Assembly (NCBI GenBank): GCA_030049455.1
Contig: JASIKV010000415.1
Coordinates: 1 to 13,699 of the forward strand
Direction: 5' to 3'
Source: Terriglobia bacterium
GTDB lineage: Bacteria; Acidobacteriota; Terriglobia; UBA7540
DNA length: 13,699 nt
Shown one piece after another: positions 7,001 through 13,699 of this stretch. How positions within the stretch are numbered: position 1 is the stretch's first letter; every line of letters begins with the position of its first letter. Below the pieces are notes generated by a model. It ran no database searches, was not told where the DNA came from, and worked only from the letters and a program-made list of their open reading frames with translations. The translations under genes and the position numbers were made by a program.

Positions 7001-8023
7001 GCCGCCGTAGGTCACGGAAGCTGCTCCCCCGGTGGTGGGAAAGTTGCTGGAGTTGGTGAGCCCGGCAATGTAGGCCTCGCCCGGGATGGTGCCGCTGGAG
7101 TTCACCGCAATGGCAAAACCCGTATCGCCGCCGCTTCCGCCAATATAGGTGCCATAGATCAGAACCGGGTCAATTACCAGCGAACGGGAGTGGTCATAGG
7201 GGCCGAGTTCAAAGCGGACGTGATTCTGGGAGTCCAGGAGGTAATGGCCTTCCACGGGCTCGCGGATTTCGTCGTTCGAGTTTCTTCCCCGGGACTTTTC
7301 CTGGTAAACCACAGGTTGATGGAAGGTGGCCTCACCCTCCCGAAGGTTAACCACCAGGTCACCCTCGGGCGTTATGTGCAGGGGAGTGCGGTTCTGTGCG
7401 GCGACGCCCAGGGCGATGGCGCTTGCGTCGGCTCCCGGGGCCACAACAAAGTCGTACTCAAGTTTCCCGCTTTTGTCTCCGTAGTAGACCAGGTCAACGC
7501 CGGGATAGACGCTCGTATACTTCACCCTGGCGTAGGTGGGAATGTCGGTGTACCACTTGGCCGGGTCGTTTCCGATAAAGTAATTGGCCTTGCCGGGCAG
7601 AGGATCCGCGCCGCTCACGATGGGGTGTGAATTCGCTCCCAGCAATTGCAGCCGAAGCGCTTCCGCCGGCGTCCGCGATTGCTGGCCGGCCCGCTCCGCG
7701 CGCGAGTTGCGGATACTCAGCACAGCCTCCTGACCTGTCAGGAAGAGAGTATAGCCCTGTCCCCGCGCGAGATAGTTGACCTTCGAGTCGGTTTGCCCCC
7801 GGTTCATTTCGAAGCTCAGGGGAAGGGAGGCATAGAGGTGAGCCCACTGGGAATTCGAGCGCGTTTTGGAAGCGGGGAACCCCTTGCCAGCATTATTTTG
7901 CAGAAAGGCGGCCCCCAGCACAAATGCCAATAACAACAGGCAATAGGGGAGGCGCCGGCCTCTCTTCACGTTACTTTGGTTCGCGCCCACGGCGCGGGTG
8001 GCAGTGTCTTTCCTTCCGCTCAC
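4073..8023 (-). CDS. Giant surface protein: DUF7948-like, seven SBBP repeats, Ig-like domains, C-terminal anchor
   Basis: This is a 1316-residue predicted exported protein of unknown function, probably displayed on the cell surface. The GTG at 8023 was chosen because AGGAGG lies exactly six bases upstream; an in-frame ATG at 8041 would add six residues and has no clear ribosome-binding site. In GTG numbering: a basic N-terminus and a signal/anchor helix (25-42); a DUF7948-like domain opening at LPLSFEMNRGQ (67-77) and running to about 284; seven SBBP beta-propeller repeats with YSTYLGG-like motifs at about 290, 359, 431, 496, 562, 627 and 703; four Ig-like domains, the first two of choice-of-anchor D type (about 773-890, 892-1015, 1016-1113, 1114-1195). 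Last come a hydrophobic segment (1207-1227), an Arg-rich stretch NRRRARAG, a second hydrophobic segment (1244-1261) ending in LALAASC, and a beta-rich tail of about 50 residues. It is paralogous to the upstream gene. Seven repeats suit a single closed propeller, typical of binding or adhesion. No catalytic motif is seen. Confidence 0.9.
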   Translation of the reverse strand: MSGRKDTATRAVGANQSNVKRGRRLPYCLLLLAFVLGAAFLQNNAGKGFPASKTRSNSQWAHLYASLPLSFEMNRGQTDSKVNYLARGQGYTLFLTGQEAVLSIRNSRAERAGQQSRTPAEALRLQLLGANSHPIVSGADPLPGKANYFIGNDPAKWYTDIPTYARVKYTSVYPGVDLVYYGDKSGKLEYDFVVAPGADASAIALGVAAQNRTPLHITPEGDLVVNLREGEATFHQPVVYQEKSRGRNSNDEIREPVEGHYLLDSQNHVRFELGPYDHSRSLVIDPVLIYGTYIGGSGGDTGFAIAVNSSGTIPGEAYIAGLTNSSNFPTTGGAASVTYGGDGDCFLSEMNNTGTTLIFSSYLGGSGSDACTALSLSSAGTLFVTGYTSSTNFPTKVPAGIGTTIPYQQANAGGTDAFVAEFTATGNSLVYSTYLGGSGLDQGMGIASDTAGNAYVTGFTQSSNFPVLAGAYQASLEGSQNVFIAKMNPDGTALLYSTFLGGSLADAAQTIQIDGASPPNMYIAGYTFSSNFPTASPIQASLKGVENAFVAELNGAGTALTFSTFLGGAENDEANGLALDGSDNIYVVGSTTSSNFPTTSGAFQTALAGPENAFVTKLNSGGTSLGYSTFLGGSVNDQGMGIAVTPAGNAFVTGLTESSNFPTLNPVQAILGGSSTSLQDCGTAPCPDAFITQFNSTGSALVYSTYLGGSGYDSGQAIVLDDTGDPYITGTTVSTNFPVATPNANVYTPPYKTTLTGTAGNAYFAKIDVANNPQISIQPGTVNFGSQSINIASTVQNVYLVNPSTAPLVITNILVVPVNNSTTVYQINEPATGGCLGTLPPNGASCYFGVTFTPNATGTQSTLVYITDNAGGTVGVQQTVSLTGVGTTAATSATIQPSSLSFTSQAVGTQSAAQTVTITNNGVLPLAISSFSVGSSLDFTVLNPPTTGTTATTPGCLYVNNTLAAAGTPGGITSCFVYVYFNPTASGTRNATLSITDNATGSPQGVALTGMGVAAFTLSSPSAELTLIGNTTTTFVIEANAPPGSFNGTIALSCSANTTCSFNPPTIFANGGTGSTSTMTVSNLTSTTPNPYPFVVTGTSGSQSYPLNMTINFEDYMLTITPPSYTVQAGGTATYTVFVNPLFGFNNQAVTLTCYAFSPVIEDTTCQFLPTAKPVTSGISPAQVQLSITTAHYTPPVQAPPFFPKGKLPPILFGLLTLAGLASLALGNRRRARAGGWGTAWFGVRLAALSLILALDLALAASCRSSTLTTAGTVTGNYLVTIQGELDSNNTVNRYAYTDLSVTTTIGTPTTPSPAP
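5723..7171 (-). repeat. Seven SBBP beta-propeller repeats in the 3' giant gene
   Basis: Seven imperfect coding repeats of about 65-76 residues each. Each carries a YST(Y/F)LGGS motif, then a conserved Asp, a GNAYVTG-like strand and an SSNFPT-like end. The repeats vary in sequence and are not simple tandem DNA copies. Two cysteines (681 and 686 of the GTG-started protein) lie in an insertion between repeats six and seven. Confidence 0.85.
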
Positions 8024-8029
8024 GACGAT

Positions 8030-8035
8030 CCTCCT
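8030..8035 (-). promoter_or_regulatory. Shine-Dalgarno AGGAGG deciding a GTG start
   Basis: A full AGGAGG on the minus strand is followed by six bases (ATCGTC) and GTG at 8023. This spacing is near ideal, while the ATG at 8041 lies upstream of the site and lacks one of its own. The GTG is therefore the better start for the 3' giant gene. Confidence 0.75.
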
Positions 8036-8129
8036 GGTCATAATCCGAATTCTGAATTTCTGTTGCTCATCCCGCGCCCCGCCGCGCCTTTTATCCGGGC
8101 AGTTCGCGGTGCCGGGCGTTCCCGCGCAC

Positions 8130-11100
8130 TCAGGGGAGTACCGAGAGATTCACCGTAGTGGTGCGCCTGACGCCGCTGGTGTTTCCCAATGTTCCCGTCA
8201 GCACAATGCTATAGGTGCCGGCGGGCGTGCCATTCACGAAGGGAGTAATCTGAATCGGGTTGACATAATTCTCGCACCCCGCGGCCAGGCTCACCAGTAC
8301 AATGGCGAATACCAGAACCGACAGCCGGATGCGCGGACGCAGCCACGCGCCGCGCCGGCCAAAGCCCGTCGCCACCGCCCCCAGGAACGATGCCAATGCC
8401 AGAATCATGAGCCAGCGCCGAGGGCCGGGCGGGAAGTGATTCGGCGGGCGCAGCAGCCGCGTCGATTCCGTGGTCGTCGTCAGGGTCAAAGTGCTCCAAA
8501 GTTGCGTATTCGTGCCCGTAAGCGTCAGGTTGGGGGGATTCCAATAGCAGATGACCCCCAATGGTATCCCCGGGTACGAGCTGGGGCAACTCAGGAGCAC
8601 GGTCTGATTAAACCCGTTCGTGGGAGTCACCGTTACGGTATAGGTGGCATTGCTCCCTGCGGATACGGTGGTTCCCGAGGGCGTGGCAGAAAGCGTATAG
8701 TCGGCGAAGAAAATTGTCATGGAGACTGAAGACGATTGCGCGATGCCTCCGCCGGAAATGCTGCCCGATACCACCAGATTCAGGGGATTCGCCGTCGATT
8801 CAGAAAGGTCGGATATGATCAACGTGCTCGTCTGTCCGGGGGCGATGGAAGCCGGGTCAAAAGTGCAGGCGGCTCCCGAAGTACAACTCAAGGAAATCGG
8901 GCTCGTCAGGGTACTGGGGCCGGCCGCGGAAATCGAAAATGTCGTGGTCGTAGTGCCAATCAGCAGCACCGTGGACCGGGCATTGGTGGACAGCGTAAAC
9001 TCCGGGTTCCCCGTCCCGGAAAGTGTCAGCGCCGGGGCGTTGACGGCGCTGGATGTAACCATCACGCTGCCCGTAACGCTTCCCGTGCTGGCGGGAGAGA
9101 AACTTATGGAAACGGTGCAGGATTGACCCACATTCAGAGTTGCGGGCGCGATGGGCAAATTGGATCCGCAATCATTCGAAATGGCAAAGCCGCTCGTCGC
9201 GGTAATGCTGCTGATGGTTACCGCTTGATTGCCGTTGTTGACCAGCACCGCCGACTGGTTGGGGCTGGTGGTGCCCACGGTTTGCGCCGGGAAGGTCAAT
9301 TTGGTGGGAGTGAAGACCAGCGACCCTCCCGTCAAAACGCCCGTGCCGGTCACGGTAATCGATTGCGTGGCGCTCGCCCCGGAGGGCCCCGTGTTGTCGG
9401 TGATTTCAATCAGATCGTTCTGCACACCGACGGTGGCGGGATCAAAGGTAATTTCGAGAGTGCATGTGCCGCCCCCGCCCGATACGCTGGTTCCACAGTT
9501 ATTGGTCACCTGAAAATCACCGCTGGATGCCACGCTGGAGATGCTCAAGGCGGTGCTGCCCTCATTCGTCAGCGTAACCGTAATCGGATTTGTGGCAAGT
9601 TCCAGGGGTTCGTTCCCAAAGTTGATTTGCTGGGGATTCAGGGAAATGGAAGGGCCGTCCTGCGGCCCGATCTTGGCAAGGAAGGCATTGCTGAATGTTG
9701 TCGAGCCTAGATAAGTCCACTGAAATGCGCCGGCCGTTGTGGGAAAATTGGGTGAATAAGTGGCTCCCGCCACGTAGGCGTTCTGAAGCGAGTCAACCGT
9801 AATGCTCTGACCCATGTCGTTGCCATTTCCCCCCAGGAAGGAGGAATACGTGGGAAGGCCGGAAGGCGCGAATTTGGCGATGAAGGCGTCGGAGCAAAGG
9901 GTGCCGGTGGGTATGGTAATCAAGTTGGTGGAGATGCAGGTGCCGGCGCCGGCGATTCCCAGGATGGCCTGAAAGGGGTCGAGCGTGGGGAAATTGCTGG
10001 ACTGCGTGAAGCCCGTGATATAGATGTTTCCCGCTGAGTCCAATGCCAATGCGGACGCCTGGTCCGTCTGACTGCCGCCGAAGTAGGTTGAAAAAGTCAG
10101 GCTGGTTCCGTCCGGGGAAAGCTCGGCGAGAAAGGCATTATCCGTTCCCTCCAGCGAAGGCTGATAAGCATTGAACGTAACGGGGAAATTGTTGGATTGC
10201 GTGTCTCCGGTCAGGAAGACATCGCCGTCTGCGTCGACCACCATGGAAGACGCCCGGTCAATGGAAGAGCCGCCCAGGTAGGTGGAGAACTCCAGGGCCG
10301 TCGCCCCCGGAACAAATTTCGAGACGAAAAGGTCAGAGCCGCCGCTCAGCGAACTTTGCAGGGCATTCTGGGTAGGGAAATTTGTTGAAAACGTATAACC
10401 GCTTACATAGACGCTGCCCCCCGGGCCAATGGAAATACCCGTTCCGTAGTCGGAAAGCGATCCCCCCAGATAGGTGGAATAAAGCATCGTCCCCGTGGGG
10501 CTGATTTCCGTCACGAAAGCGTCATAAAGGCCGTCGTTGGAGAGTTGCAGGGGATTCAATGTGGGGAAATCTATCGAGTTCGTGTACCCGGTTACATAGG
10601 CATTTCCTGAGGCGTCAATCGCCAACGCTGTTCCGTAATCGATTTCCGTTCCGCCGAGGTAAGTGGAATATACCAGGGCTGAACCATCGGGTTTCATCTC
10701 CGTCAGGAACGCATCCTGATTTCCCGCGTAGACGGTCTGGAACACTCCGGGTGTTACCGGGAAATTGTTGGAAGTGGTGGACCCTACGATAAAGAGATTG
10801 CCATTGGCGGCAAAATAGATTTGCGAGGGAATGTCGAGCCCGCTCCCGCCCAGGTAAGTCGAAAACACGATGCCCGATCCGGCAGCGTTGAATTCGGTTA
10901 CAAAGACGTTTCCCTGGCCCAGCATGCCAAGGCTATCGGGAACCCCGGTGGTGGGATTGTAATTCTGAAGCGCCGGGCTGGTGGGAAAGTTGGTGGAGGC
11001 CGTCTCACCGGTCACATAGGCGTCGCCCGTGGCAGGATTGAGGGTGACACCGTAGGCCACATCCCCTCCGCTGCCTCCCAGATAAGTGCTGTAAGTCAAG

Positions 11101-11864
11101 ACGGGATCGATCACCAGTTTTTGATTCCGCTGGTATTTCCCCAGGGCAAATCTGACTCGTTTGCCGCTCACCCGATATTGCACCGGAATCTCGTGCTGCT
11201 GCCCGCCCTCGAGTTGATAGGCCCGGGGATGGCGCAAACTGACTTCGCCGGCGCCTACGCTTAAGATCAGATTGCCGTCGGCATCGACGCTGGCATGCTG
11301 CGCGCCCTCGAGCCGCCAGGAGATTCTGCCCGGGTTCGCGCCGGGCGCCACCTCAAAGTCGTTTTCGAGTTGGCCCTGGCTTCCGTAGTAGATCAAATCG
11401 ACTCCCGGATAGACATCATGGTACCGAACCCGGCTGAAAGTAGGGATCTGGGTGCGCCATTGGGCCGGATCTTTCCCGACAAAGTAATTGCTCTTTCCCG
11501 GAAGTTCATCCTGCCCGCTGATTGCAGGCGAACCTGTGGCGCGATCCAGCGCCAGCCGCAGCCAGGAGGTGGAGTTCTCCCCGCTCGCGTTCCGCAAGCC
11601 CAGCACCGCGGAATCAGGAGTCAGAAAAAGCGTAAAGCCCTGCCCATGCGCAAGGTATTTGACCTGCTCATCCACCTGCCCCTGGTTCTCCTCAAAGCTC
11701 ATGGGGACGTGGTAGGAATGGAGGGCTGGCGGCGCTTCCGTTTTTTCCGCCGATACCGGGACGCCTGCCCGCCCCGGCTTGGACTGCAACAGGCAAACAC
11801 CTACCACTAAAGAAAGGAGGAATAATCTCAACCGGCTCACTGTTTTCAATCGTCCCCTTGTCAT
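8130..11864 (-). CDS. Giant surface protein paralogue: DUF7948-like, seven SBBP repeats, Ig-like domains, C-terminal lipobox
   Basis: This is a 1244-residue exported protein with the same plan as the downstream paralogue. It has a signal/anchor segment (about 11-27), a DUF7948-like domain from VPMSFEENQGQ (53-63) to about 252, and seven SBBP repeats with (Y/F)STYLGG-like motifs at 258, 334, 399, 462, 526, 591 and 673. Four Ig-like domains follow (about 738-844, 848-952, 956-1053, 1055-1133), the first two of choice-of-anchor D type. At the end are a hydrophobic segment (1151-1168), a basic stretch GRRGAWLRPRIR, a second hydrophobic segment (1181-1196) closing with the lipobox-like SLAAGC (Cys1197), and a 47-residue beta-rich tail with GTPAGTYSI. 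The ATG has GAGG eight bases upstream; an in-frame TTG five codons on, after AAGGGG, is an alternative. It starts 104 bases after the barrel gene and ends 106 bases before the paralogue, so co-transcription is likely. The binding target is unknown. Confidence 0.9.
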   Translation of the reverse strand: MTRGRLKTVSRLRLFLLSLVVGVCLLQSKPGRAGVPVSAEKTEAPPALHSYHVPMSFEENQGQVDEQVKYLAHGQGFTLFLTPDSAVLGLRNASGENSTSWLRLALDRATGSPAISGQDELPGKSNYFVGKDPAQWRTQIPTFSRVRYHDVYPGVDLIYYGSQGQLENDFEVAPGANPGRISWRLEGAQHASVDADGNLILSVGAGEVSLRHPRAYQLEGGQQHEIPVQYRVSGKRVRFALGKYQRNQKLVIDPVLTYSTYLGGSGGDVAYGVTLNPATGDAYVTGETASTNFPTSPALQNYNPTTGVPDSLGMLGQGNVFVTEFNAAGSGIVFSTYLGGSGLDIPSQIYFAANGNLFIVGSTTSNNFPVTPGVFQTVYAGNQDAFLTEMKPDGSALVYSTYLGGTEIDYGTALAIDASGNAYVTGYTNSIDFPTLNPLQLSNDGLYDAFVTEISPTGTMLYSTYLGGSLSDYGTGISIGPGGSVYVSGYTFSTNFPTQNALQSSLSGGSDLFVSKFVPGATALEFSTYLGGSSIDRASSMVVDADGDVFLTGDTQSNNFPVTFNAYQPSLEGTDNAFLAELSPDGTSLTFSTYFGGSQTDQASALALDSAGNIYITGFTQSSNFPTLDPFQAILGIAGAGTCISTNLITIPTGTLCSDAFIAKFAPSGLPTYSSFLGGNGNDMGQSITVDSLQNAYVAGATYSPNFPTTAGAFQWTYLGSTTFSNAFLAKIGPQDGPSISLNPQQINFGNEPLELATNPITVTLTNEGSTALSISSVASSGDFQVTNNCGTSVSGGGGTCTLEITFDPATVGVQNDLIEITDNTGPSGASATQSITVTGTGVLTGGSLVFTPTKLTFPAQTVGTTSPNQSAVLVNNGNQAVTISSITATSGFAISNDCGSNLPIAPATLNVGQSCTVSISFSPASTGSVTGSVMVTSSAVNAPALTLSGTGNPEFTLSTNARSTVLLIGTTTTTFSISAAGPSTLTSPISLSCTSGAACTFDPASIAPGQTSTLIISDLSESTANPLNLVVSGSISGGGIAQSSSVSMTIFFADYTLSATPSGTTVSAGSNATYTVTVTPTNGFNQTVLLSCPSSYPGIPLGVICYWNPPNLTLTGTNTQLWSTLTLTTTTESTRLLRPPNHFPPGPRRWLMILALASFLGAVATGFGRRGAWLRPRIRLSVLVFAIVLVSLAAGCENYVNPIQITPFVNGTPAGTYSIVLTGTLGNTSGVRRTTTVNLSVLP
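9660..11108 (-). repeat. Seven SBBP beta-propeller repeats in the 5' giant gene
   Basis: Seven imperfect repeats spaced 63-82 residues apart, each with a YSTYLGG-like motif, a GNAYVTG-like strand and an NFPT-like end. The count equals that of the paralogue. Before the seventh repeat there is an insertion with Cys643 and Cys657, at the same place as the cysteine pair of the paralogue. Confidence 0.85.
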
Positions 11865-11929
11865 GACCTCAGCCTCGCCCGCGTACAGGCCGGCTTGGCG
11901 CCAGCGGGCGGCTAACCGTAGCGTCCATC

Positions 11930-11941
11930 CCGCCCGGGCGG
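11930..11941. other. GC palindrome in the spacer between barrel and giant genes
   Basis: CCGCCCGGGCGG is a perfect 12-base palindrome inside the 104-base gap (11865-11968) between the barrel gene and the 5' giant gene. No T-tract follows, so termination is not indicated. It might attenuate or stabilise the mRNA between the genes, or be chance in GC-rich DNA. Confidence 0.3.
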
Positions 11942-11968
11942 CTCCGGACGGAATGCAGGCGCAAGCAC

Positions 11969-13006
11969 CTACTCGCCAATCGTCAGGTTCCGCAGCAGGC
12001 CGGTGAAGTTGTAGCGCAGCATGATGAAGGCGGAACCGTAATCGTAACGGACGCTCTTGGTGTAGCCAAGCTGGAGCGAGAGATTCTTGGCTTTCTTGAA
12101 AGATGTCACCGTCAAATAGGCGCCCTCTCCGTTGTCGCGCGACAGCCAGGAGGGTCCTGCGCCCTGCTGGTAGTAATATGTCGGGAGACCTTCATAGGTC
12201 TGGTAGTAATATCCGCTGGTTTCAAACAGCGCATCCCAAAAACGGTTGTGATGGCCGTCCCCGCCCAGCAGATTATCCGGCGAAACCAGCCGGCTATAGA
12301 TCTTTTGCGGCCCCTCGGGGGCTAGTCCGTAGGCCGACGCCTCCAGCCGGTAGACCTTTTTGAAGGTGAAGGCCAGACCCGCCTCGCCGTTGCCCAGGTT
12401 TCCAAGCGTTTCATAGGGTCGCGCCAACTCATACGGCCGCGGCATGATCTGCCGGTCCACGCTTCCCGTGCCTGCGCCCAGGTTCAAGAAAGGTGTAACC
12501 AGCACATCGTAATTCAACAACTGGTAGTTGCGGTCAAAATGGTTGAACCAGTCCACCATAAACCGTCCGTCGGAATAGGTCTTGACCATGTTGAATCCCG
12601 CCGAACCGGTCAGAATGCTTGTAACGTTGACGTGCTTGTACTTGGTGTCGTAGCGCACGTCAATATAGGGCGCCCCGATAATGGTGGTATCCCGCCAGTC
12701 GGCCTTGGAGATGATGGAGAAGGGAGTACGCGTACTGTATAGCGGCGCTCCGAAATCCGCGGAGGTGTGGCTGTTGATTTTGTAGCCGACGTTGAAGTCG
12801 TAGGTCAGCACATCACCCATGTTGTGGTGGTTTCCCTCGACTTGCACAAAGGCCGTCGGCCCTTCGGTGGAAGGCAGGTCGTTAAAGATGGAGGTGTTTT
12901 CGTCCTCGGCGGGTTTCTGTGCGGGAGCCGCAGCCGGAGCTGTCTGTGCTCTTCCGCATGGCGCCATTAGCAAGGCAACGAGCAGGAAGGTGTAAATTGG
13001 CCTCAC
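11969..13006 (-). CDS. Predicted outer-membrane beta-barrel protein, family not recognised
   Basis: A 345-residue protein is read from the GTG at 13006, with AAAGGGA eight bases upstream. The frame is open to an ATG at 13144, but that would put 46 residues with no signal-peptide character before the real signal sequence. The N-terminus MRPIYTFLLVALLMAPCGRA is a clear signal peptide with probable cleavage after GRA (residue 20), followed by a Pro/Ala-rich linker. The mature part is rich in alternating aromatic/polar strands, with many Tyr, Phe, Asn and Gly and paired strands such as LTYDFNVGYKI and SLQLGYTKSVRYDYG. It ends in FIMLRYNFTGLLRNLTIGE. This pattern suggests an outer-membrane barrel, perhaps a transporter-like or structural porin. 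I do not recognise a named family. As first gene of the minus-strand set it might help export or anchor the giant proteins; that is inference only. Confidence 0.75.
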   Translation of the reverse strand: MRPIYTFLLVALLMAPCGRAQTAPAAAPAQKPAEDENTSIFNDLPSTEGPTAFVQVEGNHHNMGDVLTYDFNVGYKINSHTSADFGAPLYSTRTPFSIISKADWRDTTIIGAPYIDVRYDTKYKHVNVTSILTGSAGFNMVKTYSDGRFMVDWFNHFDRNYQLLNYDVLVTPFLNLGAGTGSVDRQIMPRPYELARPYETLGNLGNGEAGLAFTFKKVYRLEASAYGLAPEGPQKIYSRLVSPDNLLGGDGHHNRFWDALFETSGYYYQTYEGLPTYYYQQGAGPSWLSRDNGEGAYLTVTSFKKAKNLSLQLGYTKSVRYDYGSAFIMLRYNFTGLLRNLTIGE

Positions 13007-13014
13007 TTCACGTG

Positions 13015-13021
13015 TCCCTTT
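13015..13021 (-). promoter_or_regulatory. Ribosome-binding site deciding a GTG start for the barrel gene
   Basis: On the minus strand AAAGGGA precedes GTG (13006) by eight bases. Together with the signal peptide that begins at this GTG, it favours the short form of the protein over the ATG at 13144. Confidence 0.6.
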
Positions 13022-13379
13022 CCCAAGCAAATGTCTTCCGAGGGCAAACCCCACGGCCAGCAGGGGCTGGGTGCGGGCGCAATCTGGCCGCGCGCTTCGC
13101 ACTCCCATGCCTTGCCGGCGGGTTCTACACACTCTCGGTTGCAACCTTATAAAATCAGTGCTTGATGTTTTCGGATCGCACTTCTAGTTTTTGACTTTGA
13201 TGCCAAGTAAGGGAGCTCGGCGCTGGGGACTTCTCCGCAATTAACGGTTCGCTCTCCCCACACAACGGTGGCCCATTCCACGCGGCTGAATGAATTCCTG
13301 AATCCGGCACTGCTGTCGGCTCACGGCGGAATTGCAACCTCTAATCGCCGCCCCGCACAACAATACCCGCAGGTCTAGC

Positions 13380-13441
13380 GGCAAAGCTTGCCCTCGTACT
13401 GCAAGCTTGCCGTTGGCAACTCCGCGAAGCTTCCCCTTCGC
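13380..13441. other. Cluster of three consecutive short hairpins
   Basis: Three perfect hairpins lie within 62 bases: GGCAA/TTGCC (13380-13392, loop AGC), TTGCC/GGCAA (13407-13419, loop GTT) and GCGAAG/CTTCGC (13424-13441, loop CTTCCC). The 10-base palindrome GCAAGCTTGC (13401-13410) overlaps the second. AAGCTT occurs three times. This density points to a structured RNA leader or a repeat remnant; which strand is used is unknown. Confidence 0.45.
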
Positions 13442-13532
13442 AGAAACCACCGGAAAGGTGCATGCTATCAAACCACGGTACGCTGAGATGCGCAAAAACC
13501 GCGCAGAGGTTTGAAGAGGGGCCGTAAATGTT

Positions 13533-13550
13533 TGTTAAAATCTCTTAACA
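13533..13550. promoter_or_regulatory. A/T-rich operator-like dyad TGTTAA-N6-TTAACA
   Basis: Perfect 6-base half-sites TGTTAA (13533-13538) and TTAACA (13545-13550) are separated by six bases, in an A/T-rich island within GC-rich DNA. Such dyads are typical of helix-turn-helix regulator sites. No regulator gene is visible nearby, so its role is inferred. Confidence 0.35.
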
Positions 13551-13560
13551 TTTCCAGCGC

Positions 13561-13618
13561 CCGCGTTCCCTTACTTATTTCTGAACGCGGATTGCCCAAA
13601 ATCGCTCCATCGCGATTT
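13561..13618. other. Two adjacent hairpins near the right edge
   Basis: CCGCGTTC (13561-13568) pairs with GAACGCGG (13583-13590) around a 14-base T-rich loop. AAATCGC (13599-13605) pairs with GCGATTT (13612-13618) around a 6-base loop. Neither has a strong following T-tract. They may belong to the control region of a gene beyond the window. Confidence 0.35.
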
Positions 13619-13699
13619 GAGCAAAGTAGCACCTCAAGAACGATACATCAACAATCCTATCAGCACAATAGAAGTTTGTGAACGGATTTTTACAGGCAA

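Larger units (their letters stand above)
13007..13699. other. Long intergenic region, structured, no convincing gene
   Basis: This 693-base stretch lies upstream of the minus-strand barrel gene and runs to the window edge. Small open frames on both strands (for example 13241-13495 minus and 13332-13514 plus) overlap each other, have no clear ribosome-binding site and match nothing I recognise. The region carries a hairpin cluster, an A/T-rich dyad and two more hairpins, listed separately. Near 13147-13160 the minus strand is A/T rich (TTTTATAAGG) and could hold a -10-like element, but no good -35 was found at normal distance. It is best read as promoter/leader DNA or decayed repeat material. 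Confidence 0.5.

Noticed and set aside
5723..7171. Regular repeats that could suggest a CRISPR or satellite array
   Set aside because: The period is about 200 bases, copies are diverged, and they stay in one reading frame encoding SBBP propeller repeats.
8736..9710. Long plus-strand open frame (324 codons) antisense to the 5' giant gene, and a similar one at 4430-5221
   Set aside because: Both lie fully inside well-supported minus-strand genes, have Arg/Gly/Ser-rich compositions typical of antisense GC-rich frames, and show no recognisable domain.
11780..11834. Possible N-terminal lipobox (VVGVC) in the 5' giant protein
   Set aside because: The residue before Cys is Val, which does not fit the Gly/Ala/Ser normally needed, so this is a plain signal/anchor segment.
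12005..12020. TTGTAGCGCAG match to the repeat terminus, and a similar GTCGTAGCGCAC near 12650
   Set aside because: Both are codons for Leu/Val-Arg-Tyr-Asn/Asp strands inside the barrel gene, with no hairpin beside them.
13007..13144. Upstream ATG start at 13144 for the barrel gene
   Set aside because: It would put 46 Arg/Cys-rich residues before a clear signal peptide; the GTG at 13006 has a ribosome-binding site at the right distance.
13241..13495. Small minus-strand frame (84 codons) and an overlapping plus-strand frame 13332-13514
   Set aside because: They overlap each other across the hairpin cluster, lack ribosome-binding sites, and show no recognisable protein features.

Overview
The window looks like chromosomal DNA from a GC-rich Gram-negative bacterium, most likely an Acidobacteriota (Terriglobia-like) soil lineage. 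This is an inference from gene content: two giant secreted proteins that combine an N-terminal DUF7948-like domain, SBBP beta-propeller repeats and 'choice-of-anchor D'-type Ig-like domains, plus short TGTAGCG-ended palindromic repeats between genes. Both are, from memory, typical of that phylum. No tRNA, rRNA, CRISPR array, transposase or phage gene was seen.

Left part (1-3966). A zinc-dependent medium-chain sugar-alcohol-type dehydrogenase lies on the minus strand (243-1295). It is divergent from a plus-strand pair: a MurJ/MviN-like membrane flippase (1471-3048) and a CmcI-type SAM-dependent methyltransferase (3208-3966). The flippase and methyltransferase may act in cell-envelope or polysaccharide metabolism. 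Each of the three intergenic gaps around these genes carries one copy of a composite palindromic repeat (135-202, 1327-1379, 3081-3132). The copies have different stem sequences but keep their base pairing.

Right part (4073-13006). Three minus-strand genes sit head to tail with gaps of about 105 bases: a predicted outer-membrane beta-barrel protein with a signal peptide (13006-11969), then two paralogous giant surface proteins (11864-8130 and 8023-4073). Each giant protein has a signal/anchor, a DUF7948-like domain, exactly seven SBBP repeats, four Ig-like domains, and an unusual C-terminus. That C-terminus is a first TM segment, an Arg-rich stretch, a second TM segment ending in a lipobox-like LAA(S/G)C, and a small beta-rich tail. 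The set reads as a surface-display operon. It ends at an intrinsic terminator (4003-4037) and converges on the methyltransferase gene.

The last 690 bases (13007-13699) hold no convincing gene. They contain a cluster of three consecutive hairpins, an A/T-rich dyad and further hairpins, and probably serve as the regulatory or leader region upstream of the surface-protein set, or are remnants of a mobile repeat. The most interesting features are the duplicated C-terminal anchor/lipobox module, the structured repeats, and a MurJ-like flippase lacking several arginines considered important in E. coli MurJ.
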